Assembly: GCA_900321895.1 (NCBI GenBank)
Contig: ONYB01000153.1
Span: 1-8,945, forward strand
DNA: 8,945 nucleotides
Source of the DNA: an uncultured Brachyspira sp.
GTDB taxonomy: Bacteria > Cyanobacteriota > Vampirovibrionia > Gastranaerophilales > Gastranaerophilaceae
Direction of reading: 5' to 3'
Below, one piece after another: positions 1 through 5,978 of this stretch (positions within the stretch are counted from its first letter, which is position 1; each line of letters begins with the position of its first letter). The translations under genes were made by a program, and so were the position numbers. Under the pieces are notes generated by a model. It saw only the letters and a list, made by a program, of their open reading frames with translations. It did no database searches and was not told the DNA's origin.

Positions 1-58
1 AACGATACTTAATCGTTCGCTCGGCAGAGTACCACATGCCCATATTTGATTGTCAAAA
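1..58. repeat. 58-bp intergenic repeat, copy A
   Basis: This 58-bp unit matches the unit at 95-152 at 55 of 58 positions; the differences are at 18, 19 and 26. It opens with an inverted repeat, AACGAT (1-6) and ATCGTT (12-17), around the loop ACTTA, followed by a conserved tail containing GTACCACATGCCCATA. The copy touches the window edge, so the array may continue upstream. I do not recognise the family. Confidence 0.85.
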
Positions 59-72
59 GGTCTTACGACCTT
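57..72. other. Short perfect hairpin between the two 58-bp repeats
   Basis: AAGGTC (57-62) and GACCTT (67-72) are perfect inverted repeats around the 4-nt loop TTAC. The hairpin starts in the last two bases of repeat copy A and continues into the 36-bp spacer. No T-run follows on either strand, so it does not look like an intrinsic terminator. Copy B is not followed by this hairpin. Confidence 0.5.
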
Positions 73-94
73 GAGCGTGTCTACCCCTCTCGTA

Positions 95-152
95 AACGAT
101 ACTTAATCGTTTACTCGGCGGAGTACCACATGCCCATATTTGATTGTCAAAA
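95..152. repeat. 58-bp intergenic repeat, copy B
   Basis: This is the second unit, starting 94 bp after copy A. Its opening hairpin extends into the flank to give a perfect 9-bp stem, GTAAACGAT (92-100) with ATCGTTTAC (106-114), around the loop ACTTA. After 152 the sequence diverges from what follows copy A, so this is the right end of the array. Neither strand codes: the period of 94 is not a multiple of three, and the minus-strand frames hit stops. Confidence 0.85.
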
Positions 153-344
153 TTGCCACAACCTCATTTGCCGTAACAACTTTCTTCACTCTACCTGAAT
201 AGTAAGTTAATGTCAATAGTTTTATGCAAGCAACTCACTTTTTGAAAAAATTTTATTAACTTTTCTTAACTCACTTGCTATTTTTATCACTTTATGTTAA
301 CCTACGCACAACAGTATGCAAATTAACAAGTAAAGAGGGGTGTT
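153..344 (+). other. AT-rich leader region upstream of the histidine kinase
   Basis: There is no gene here. The stretch carries homopolymer-rich AT sequence, a candidate promoter at 256-284 and a purine-rich ribosome binding site, AGAGGGG, at 334-340, four bases before the kinase ATG. I see no tRNA, riboswitch or terminator fold in it. Confidence 0.5.
256..284 (+). promoter_or_regulatory. Candidate promoter of the PAS histidine kinase
   Basis: A -35 box TTAACT (256-261), a 17-bp spacer and a -10 box TATTTT (279-284) match the sigma70 consensus at four of six bases each. The -10 is preceded by TGC, giving an extended -10. Transcription would start near 291 and leave a leader of about 54 nt. 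In such AT-rich DNA chance matches are common, so this is tentative. Confidence 0.35.
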
Positions 345-1811
345 ATGGTATGTTTGCCACGGAAGGCAGATTCTATTTTGCTTAATGGCTTAATGGATTC
401 TTGTGAAGAAATCATTACGATTAATGATTTAAATTACAAATATCTCACCTGCAACAATGCGTTTTTAAAACATTTTAATCTCACTAGTCAAGCACAGATT
501 ATAGGAAAAACCGTTTTTGAAATGTTACAAGCAGACAATGCAGATTGCATTAAGAAAAATATTGACGAAGCTATTAAATCAAAAAAGCCGCAGTCATACA
601 TATTTAAGGTGTTAATGGTCGAGGGTTCGAAAATTGTACACCAAACTTCGACTCCGCTGATTAAAGACGGCAAAGTGCAATATATTCTTTCAATTTCCAG
701 AGATATTACAAAAGATGAACTAATGAAAGAAGAATTAATTCGTAAAAATGTTCAAATTAACACTATGCTTGAATACATGCCTGTACTCTTGTATATGAAA
801 GATAAAAATAAACAATATTTAATCGGTTCAAAATATGCCAAGGATTTCGTTTTTTATGGCATTGACAACTATGCAGACGGACTGCAAATTGATTTGTCAC
901 TCGCCCAAGGAAATATTAATGCCGAGGATAATTACGTCTTAAACAACAAAAGTTCTTTAGTTATAGAAAAATCCGCAAAAGATAAAAATGGTGAAATGCA
1001 CTGGTATAACGTTTTAAAAGCTCCTATTTTGAGAGAGGATAATTCTATAGACGGACTTGTTACTATCGCAAGAAATATAGACAAACAAAAATTGCTGGAA
1101 AGTCAAAAAGATTTATTTATTGCGACTCTGGTTCACGATTTGAAGAACCCTCTTCTTGCTCAAATCAGTTGCATTGACCAGTGTTGCAATGGACTTTTCG
1201 GAGAACTTAACGACACGCAAAAAGAAATTCTTTCGATAACTTTGGAATCCGCAAACTATATGAAAGATATGCTCTACACTTTAATTAACACCTACAAGTA
1301 CGATAACGGCAATATAAAATTAAATATCAAAGAAACTAATATAGCAGAACTTATAAAAACTTGCATTAGAGAAATAAAATCATTAGCTAAAGAACGGAAT
1401 TTGAATTTAATTTTCACATCAAACATTAACGACAAAGACGCAACTGCCGATGTCGACTTAAAACAAATTCGCAGAGTCATCTCAAACCTCCTGAATAACG
1501 GTGTCAATTATGCGTATGAAAATACTGATTTTAATATTTCTCTGGAAACAGACGGCGAATTTTTAAAAATAGCCATGGAAAATATAGGTCCTCCGATTGA
1601 CGAAGAAACTCAAGAACATCTTTTTGAAAAATATATATCTAAAGCTAACAGATTTCAAAAAGTCGGCTTCGGGTTGGGAATGTACTTATCAAAACAGATT
1701 ATGGAAGCCCACGGCGGAAGCATTTCATATCAAGGAAACGGAGATTTCTGCAAATTTATTCTTGAAATCAAAAGAAAAAACACCAATGCTCCACAAAAAA
1801 TTAACTGGTAA
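345..1811 (+). CDS. Soluble sensor histidine kinase with two PAS domains
   Basis: This is a two-component sensor kinase, expected to autophosphorylate on His and pass the phosphate to a response regulator. Residues about 15-125 read as one PAS domain (ending ISRDIT, 117-122) and about 135-245 as a second (ending IARNID, 241-246). The dimerisation/phosphoacceptor helix carries VHDLKNP with His264. The ATPase domain shows an N box (NLLNN, 381-385) and a glycine-rich G2 box (GFGLG, 441-445). In the G1 box (ENIGPPI, 412-418) the usual Asp is Asn, a variant I believe occurs in other kinases of this class. There is no signal peptide or membrane segment, so it should sense something in the cytosol. 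No response regulator lies nearby, so it is an orphan here. The ATG at 345 follows AGAGGGG by only four bases; Met17 is the other possible start. The signal is unknown. Confidence 0.93.
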   Translation: MVCLPRKADSILLNGLMDSCEEIITINDLNYKYLTCNNAFLKHFNLTSQAQIIGKTVFEMLQADNADCIKKNIDEAIKSKKPQSYIFKVLMVEGSKIVHQTSTPLIKDGKVQYILSISRDITKDELMKEELIRKNVQINTMLEYMPVLLYMKDKNKQYLIGSKYAKDFVFYGIDNYADGLQIDLSLAQGNINAEDNYVLNNKSSLVIEKSAKDKNGEMHWYNVLKAPILREDNSIDGLVTIARNIDKQKLLESQKDLFIATLVHDLKNPLLAQISCIDQCCNGLFGELNDTQKEILSITLESANYMKDMLYTLINTYKYDNGNIKLNIKETNIAELIKTCIREIKSLAKERNLNLIFTSNINDKDATADVDLKQIRRVISNLLNNGVNYAYENTDFNISLETDGEFLKIAMENIGPPIDEETQEHLFEKYISKANRFQKVGFGLGMYLSKQIMEAHGGSISYQGNGDFCKFILEIKRKNTNAPQKINW

Positions 1812-1831
1812 ATGGTTAATCTTTAATTTTT
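1796..1831. terminator. Possible AT-rich bidirectional terminator over converging stop codons
   Basis: AAAAATTAA (1796-1804) and TTAATTTTT (1823-1831) are a perfect 9-bp inverted repeat; inside it lie ATTAAC and GTTAAT. The element spans the stop codons of both the kinase and tcdA, which end four bases apart. It gives a T-run on each strand but has almost no GC in the stem, so it would be weak. Confidence 0.3.
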
Positions 1832-2583
1832 CCAATGCCCGCTAAATCCTTTACAACTTCTCCCGCAATAATCAAACCGACAACAGGCGGAACAAAAGCA
1901 GTGCTTCCAGGAATTTGATGTTTTACGGTACATTTTCGTGTCCCTGGAGGGCAAACACAGTCGTACTTGCAACTTATCGACATATCTTCCTTAGGTTTTA
2001 TCGGAATTTCTTTTGAATAAACCACCTTAACGCCCTTAATTCTGCGTTTTCGAAGTTCCTGTCTGATAACTTTTGCAAGCGGACAAACCGAGGTTTTTGA
2101 GATATCCGCAACTTCAAATCGTGTCGGGTCTAATTTATTTCCTGCCCCCATTGCACAAATTATCGGAACATTAGCAGACTTTGATTTTTCAATAAGCGAC
2201 AACTTCCCGACAACTGTATCAATAGCATCAATTACATAGTCATATTGACTAAAATCAAATTCGTTTTCTGTTTGCGGAGTATAAAAAGTTTTGTATGTAT
2301 TGACGATACAATTCGGATTTATATCTAAAATACGCTCTTTTGCGACATCAACTTTATATTTATCGACAGTTTTACGAGTTGCATAAAGTTGTCTATTCAA
2401 ATTCGTTATACAAACTTTATCATCATCTATTATATCAATAGCCCCAAGCCCGCTTCTTACAAGTGCTTCCACCGCATAAGCTCCTACTCCGCCGATACCG
2501 AAAACCGCGACTCTTGATTTCGAAAGCTTTTCTACACCTTCTTTTCCCAACAATAATTCAGTTCTTGAAAATTGATTTAACAT
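1816..2583 (-). CDS. tcdA: tRNA threonylcarbamoyladenosine dehydratase TcdA
   Basis: This is a ThiF/E1-like enzyme that uses ATP to dehydrate t6A at position 37 of ANN-decoding tRNAs, giving cyclic ct6A. With the start chosen here it has 255 residues. It shows the N-terminal signature NQFSRTELLLG (3-13), the nucleotide-binding loop GIGGVG (29-34), the D-x-D/NLNRQ block (53-65, with Arg64), DAIDT (119-123) and DPTRFEVADISKT (152-164), all as in the YrvM/CsdL family. Near the C terminus it has a four-Cys cluster, C205, C209, C211 and C218. I chose the ATG at 2583 over one at 2607 because the upstream ATG lies right at the -10 box and has no Shine-Dalgarno, while GAGG (2595-2598) precedes 2583 by 11 nt and homologues start MLNQFSR. 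It follows the DUF2971 gene on the same strand by 54 bp but has its own promoter. Confidence 0.95.
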   Translation of the reverse strand: MLNQFSRTELLLGKEGVEKLSKSRVAVFGIGGVGAYAVEALVRSGLGAIDIIDDDKVCITNLNRQLYATRKTVDKYKVDVAKERILDINPNCIVNTYKTFYTPQTENEFDFSQYDYVIDAIDTVVGKLSLIEKSKSANVPIICAMGAGNKLDPTRFEVADISKTSVCPLAKVIRQELRKRRIKGVKVVYSKEIPIKPKEDMSISCKYDCVCPPGTRKCTVKHQIPGSTAFVPPVVGLIIAGEVVKDLAGIGKIKD

Positions 2584-2608
2584 AATACTATTTACCTCAG
2601 CTTGCATA

Positions 2609-2637
2609 ATAGTACAATAAAAAGAACTGTCTTACAA
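2609..2637 (-). promoter_or_regulatory. tcdA promoter
   Basis: On the minus strand TTGTAA (2637-2632), a 17-bp spacer and TACTAT (2614-2609) make a good sigma70-type promoter. The -35 box begins directly after the stop codon of the DUF2971 gene. Transcription should start near 2602-2604, so the ATG at 2607 would be upstream of or at the 5' end of the mRNA. This is the main reason for starting tcdA at 2583. Confidence 0.6.
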
Positions 2638-3555
2638 TTAATATCGCAACGGAATTTTTGAGCGGTTAATCGTTTTATTTTCGTAGCCGAAATTTGCAAG
2701 CAATCGGCAGGTACTTGTGTAAAAAATATTCTCCTCGAGAGTCGGGCCGATATTTATGGAATTAACAACTTTTTTCAAAAATTTGTATTCAATATACGGA
2801 ATAAAAAGCCCGTTTTTCTCAAAGATTTTGGTTTGTTTATAATTTGACGGCAAAAAATTGTTTATAAAAATAATTCGATATTCTTTTTCATCTTTGAAAT
2901 GCGGATTTTTGAAAAACAAACTGATTATACTCAAAATATCTACGAGTTCAAACATTACATCCTGCTTTTTTTCAAGATTTTTTTGAGTTTTGCGAGCTTT
3001 TGAAAGTTTTTCATACTGAGTATTCCACTTTGTAAAAATCATCTTCAGGACACTCAACTGAACCTCTTTGCTGTAAATGATATTGCCGTAAACCGAATGG
3101 AAACCTTGACGCTCCATATCCGCAATCAAATCTTTTTTGCAAAAACCGATATTGTAGCCGGTGTAGGTTTGACCTTTAGCATAGTTGTTCCAAAGTGTCA
3201 GGTTGTCACCCTCTGTCGAAAACGAAATCGTGTAATATTCGTACTTGTTCAAAAAATTACCGTCACCGTCCACAATATTTTTGTATTTTTTGAAAAAGTA
3301 GTTTTTTATTTCCGCAAACAGTTCCAAATTTAAATCCGGCATTTCGTTAATCAAATTCACAATTAGCCTGTAAGTATATGTAACCTCTTCTTTATCATTC
3401 AAATACAACGCATTAGAGAACCTTATTGTGTCGGATTCCAGTATACTCAAGAGTTTTTCGGGCTTGGTATAATGATACAAAACCTTATTTGACCCGTCAT
3501 CTAAAATCTTTTTAACCTTAGGTATTTTCTTGAGCAAACAGTCATAATCAAACAT
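2638..3555 (-). CDS. DUF2971 family protein
   Basis: This 305-residue soluble protein has the pattern of the DUF2971 family, whose biochemical role I do not know. Visible blocks in order are LYHYT (26-30) followed by a leucine-rich helix, RFSNALYLNDKEE (45-57), SFSTEGDNLTLWNNYA (111-126), a Lys/Gln-rich helical insert (about 175-200), FKNPHFKDEKEYR (215-227) and INIGP (267-271). There is no signal peptide or membrane segment. The open frame reaches a TTG at 3570, but GGAG (3564-3567) sits 9 nt before the ATG at 3555 and only 3 nt before the ATG at 3561, so 3555 is favoured. It has its own extended -10 promoter and is divergent from the 737-aa gene. Proteins of this family often sit alone in accessory regions; nothing here ties it to a defence or toxin module. 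Family assignment is from motif recall and moderately firm. Confidence 0.85.
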   Translation of the reverse strand: MFDYDCLLKKIPKVKKILDDGSNKVLYHYTKPEKLLSILESDTIRFSNALYLNDKEEVTYTYRLIVNLINEMPDLNLELFAEIKNYFFKKYKNIVDGDGNFLNKYEYYTISFSTEGDNLTLWNNYAKGQTYTGYNIGFCKKDLIADMERQGFHSVYGNIIYSKEVQLSVLKMIFTKWNTQYEKLSKARKTQKNLEKKQDVMFELVDILSIISLFFKNPHFKDEKEYRIIFINNFLPSNYKQTKIFEKNGLFIPYIEYKFLKKVVNSINIGPTLEENIFYTSTCRLLANFGYENKTINRSKIPLRY

Positions 3556-3588
3556 ATTCATAAACTCCAAAACATAATCTCTAATAAC

Positions 3589-3616
3589 ATTATAACATAT
3601 TTTTGTAAATTTTCAT
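3589..3616 (-). promoter_or_regulatory. Promoter of the DUF2971 gene
   Basis: On the minus strand there is a perfect TATAAT (3594-3589) preceded by TGT, an extended -10. A weak -35, ATGAAA (3616-3611), lies 16 bp upstream. The start would be near 3582, leaving about 27 nt of leader before the ATG at 3555. Confidence 0.65.
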
Positions 3617-3638
3617 TAATTTCGGGCAAAAATATTTC

Positions 3639-3667
3639 TTGAGAGACTTACAATAAAAAGGTAAATA
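3639..3667 (+). promoter_or_regulatory. Candidate promoter of the 737-aa gene
   Basis: TTGAGA (3639-3644), a 17-bp spacer and TAAATA (3662-3667) form a plausible sigma70 promoter on the plus strand. Transcription would start near 3674, just before the ribosome binding site AAGGAT (3677-3682), giving a very short leader of about 18 nt. It is back to back with the DUF2971 promoter. Confidence 0.45.
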
Positions 3668-3691
3668 TACATTAAAAAGGATCTCCCCATT

Positions 3692-5905
3692 ATGAAAATT
3701 CAAAAAATCAATTTATACACAACAATTAATACCAACAATTTTGCCCCTCAAAATAACAAAAAACAGCAAGAAGAACGGCCACAAATAAAGAGCTTCAATC
3801 CTCCTGCATACAAAGATTTTAACATATCTTTCGGTGACAGATTATTCAGAACTCCGTCAAACTTTTTTGAGTTTAACCAAGACAGATTACCTCAATCAAT
3901 GAAGGAATATTTAAACTTGGATTACGACGACAGAAAGAATATGCCACCCGCTCAAATGTGGAAAACTGTTTTTGTAGACGTAAAGAACGCAAAGAACTTT
4001 GAAGAAGTAAAAAAACAATACCCGACAGAACCACTTTTTGAGAATTTGAAGGATTACAACGGGAAAGCCCAAAGTAGTGTAATTTCGCAAGTTCAAGCAC
4101 TTTCTGACGAATTTGAAACAACCCCGTTATTCAAAGATGGAACTTCAAACCTAGGAATGTATTTACTAAAAAAAATCTACTATGACGGCAAAGTCGTAAA
4201 AGAAATAAACAAAGATTTTTCAAATGATATAAACGAAGCATATCAAGGACTTATCGACAAACCGATTACGAACGACACTACAAGAGCTTACGGAATTAAA
4301 TTCCCGAATGTCGCCTTTTGGAACTCATTTGTCGTAACAAGGGACGATTTTCCTTATGTTTACACCCCAAAATCAAACATCGGGGACAGATCTCAAACAG
4401 TCCACACCTCAAAACAATCCAAAGAAACCTCATTGTTTGAAGTTCCTAGAGCTCCACAAAAGAAAAAGTTCGGCAACTTGAAAGATTGGGAAATCGACAA
4501 AATTTCAAATGCAATGGTAAAAGGCAGAGGGAACAAAGCCGAAACCGAAAAGCAAATGAAAAAAGCCAACATCCAAAACAATGAAGCCTTGGCATTTGTT
4601 GCAAAATACATTGGCGAAATTAACTCAATCGTTCTCGACAGATTGCACGTTCCTATGGAAATGAGAGATTATTTCGGCAAAGAAAACGAAATACCGAAAA
4701 CTCAACAGGAAAAATTTAAAGAATTTTGGCAAAACCCCGAAATGAACCACTATCGTTCAATTTTGATGAAGGACACAATCAAACTTTTCTTCAACGATTT
4801 TGGTGCAGACGGCAATAATAAAGACTTCCAACAACTTTTAGACTACGCACACGGTATTAAGCCTGCAAGACTTGAAGAACAGGCTCGTCACGACGAACTC
4901 CAAAAAGATTACGAAGAAAAACTCGCAATCTTTGATGAGCCGAAAACAGAAGAGGTAAAACCTGCTGTTACAGAAGTGATTGACGACGTGGATGATGACG
5001 AAGAAGCCGAAAAATTAAAAAAATACAACGAACTTCTTGATGATGTCAGAAGACAATACGGCATAAAACCGTATGAATTTGACACAGAACAGGGCAAAGT
5101 CATAATTCTGTCCGACCTCAACGAAGCGTTGGGCGAAGTTTTGAAAGAGCAAAACAAATTTTTACCAAAAGCCTTCCTAAACCAATACGTAGCCGGGATG
5201 CAGGCAAACTCGGACGCAACAGAGGCGTTAATGCTTACAACAATTCTGAACGCAAAGGGGGTTAAAAACCTTCCGAAGGATGACCGTCTTATGTCACTCG
5301 ACAAAGCAATAAGCACTCTTTACATGATAAGTCTTGATTATCAAAACTCGCACAAAACCGAAACTCGTGCAGCAAAACAAGCACTCGTCGACACTTACAT
5401 AAAAATGGGACAAGGACAATTAAAACCTGCAATCTTTGGGCTGAACCTGCTAGACTTTGCACAATTCTTCCCAACAACAGCTCCTAATGCACAAGAATTC
5501 ATTTTAGAAAATCAAGGCGATATCAGCAAGAAATATGCCGAATACAAAAAGCCACTCACAGACTACGAAATTCACAGACTAGTTCCGATGATTAACAAAT
5601 ACATTCGTGAATACGACCCGAGCAAATCAATCGTGAAAAACTCCAAGGCGTTTTCAAATATTCCTGCAACAATCGTTGATGTTAAATATGCAATCGCCGA
5701 CACCCCCTTCAAAAAACAACTTTTTGAAAAAGGAATGACAAAATATCTCTCAAGATATGGCGGATCTGCAAGATTTTTGCTCAACAAAAAAATGCCTGAA
5801 GACCTCAAAGCAGCAAAATTTGAAGAACTTTTCTGCGACTACGTACAGGATGAAGGTATGGACGACCGAAACCTCTTTGAAGCATTTGGCGATATTTTGA
5901 AATAA
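3692..5905 (+). CDS. Large hypothetical protein with Asn/Gln-rich leader (Gastranaerophilales style)
   Basis: I do not recognise a known domain in this 737-residue protein. Residues 1-40 are Asn/Gln/Lys/Pro-rich and look disordered, ending in an ISFG motif (45-48) before LFRTPSNFFEFN (51-62). Leaders of this kind are, to my recollection, common in Gastranaerophilales proteins. The body is charged, soluble and mainly helical, without signal peptide or membrane segments. A highly acidic linker at about 413-440 (rich in Glu/Asp, with DDVDDDEE at 431-438) splits it into an N-terminal half (about 50-410) and a C-terminal helical half (about 441-737). Only one Cys is present (C715). The ATG follows AAGGAT by about 9 nt. 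The gene stands alone, has its own candidate promoter and ends at a strong terminator shared with pnp. It could be structural or a cell-surface or cytoplasmic scaffold; I cannot assign a function. Confidence 0.9.
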   Translation: MKIQKINLYTTINTNNFAPQNNKKQQEERPQIKSFNPPAYKDFNISFGDRLFRTPSNFFEFNQDRLPQSMKEYLNLDYDDRKNMPPAQMWKTVFVDVKNAKNFEEVKKQYPTEPLFENLKDYNGKAQSSVISQVQALSDEFETTPLFKDGTSNLGMYLLKKIYYDGKVVKEINKDFSNDINEAYQGLIDKPITNDTTRAYGIKFPNVAFWNSFVVTRDDFPYVYTPKSNIGDRSQTVHTSKQSKETSLFEVPRAPQKKKFGNLKDWEIDKISNAMVKGRGNKAETEKQMKKANIQNNEALAFVAKYIGEINSIVLDRLHVPMEMRDYFGKENEIPKTQQEKFKEFWQNPEMNHYRSILMKDTIKLFFNDFGADGNNKDFQQLLDYAHGIKPARLEEQARHDELQKDYEEKLAIFDEPKTEEVKPAVTEVIDDVDDDEEAEKLKKYNELLDDVRRQYGIKPYEFDTEQGKVIILSDLNEALGEVLKEQNKFLPKAFLNQYVAGMQANSDATEALMLTTILNAKGVKNLPKDDRLMSLDKAISTLYMISLDYQNSHKTETRAAKQALVDTYIKMGQGQLKPAIFGLNLLDFAQFFPTTAPNAQEFILENQGDISKKYAEYKKPLTDYEIHRLVPMINKYIREYDPSKSIVKNSKAFSNIPATIVDVKYAIADTPFKKQLFEKGMTKYLSRYGGSARFLLNKKMPEDLKAAKFEELFCDYVQDEGMDDRNLFEAFGDILK

Positions 5906-5924
5906 ACGCCGAATTATTAATAGT

Positions 5925-5959
5925 AAAAAGGGCGGAAACCTTCGGTTTCCGCCCTTTTT
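5925..5959. terminator. Bidirectional intrinsic terminator between the 737-aa gene and pnp
   Basis: GGGCGGAAACC (5930-5940) pairs perfectly with GGTTTCCGCCC (5944-5954) around the loop TTC. The stem is flanked by AAAAA (5925-5929) and TTTTT (5955-5959), so each strand reads a GC-rich hairpin followed by a T-run. It lies 19 bases after the stop of the upstream gene and about 20 bases past the pnp stop, serving both. Confidence 0.93.
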
Positions 5960-5978
5960 ATATTTCAAATATCACCAA

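Noticed and set aside
1..152. CRISPR array
   Set aside because: There are only two units, each 58 bp long and joined by one 36-bp spacer, with no cas genes nearby. The unit starts with a hairpin and drifts between copies, which does not fit a CRISPR repeat.
1..185. Small proteins encoded on the minus strand of the repeat
   Set aside because: Some frames stay open for about 30 codons, but the 94-bp period shifts frame each unit and stops (TGA, TAA) fall inside the units. No start with a ribosome binding site is seen.
4909..5316. 135-codon minus-strand open frame inside the 737-aa gene
   Set aside because: The Ser-rich translation mirrors the acidic Glu/Asp/Lys codons of the real gene on the other strand. 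No promoter or ribosome binding site supports it.
2638..5905. A divergent toxin-antitoxin or defence pair of the DUF2971 and 737-aa proteins
   Set aside because: The two genes have separate promoters, the large protein shows no nuclease, ATPase or immunity motif, and no mobile element or other defence gene is present. The pairing is not supported.
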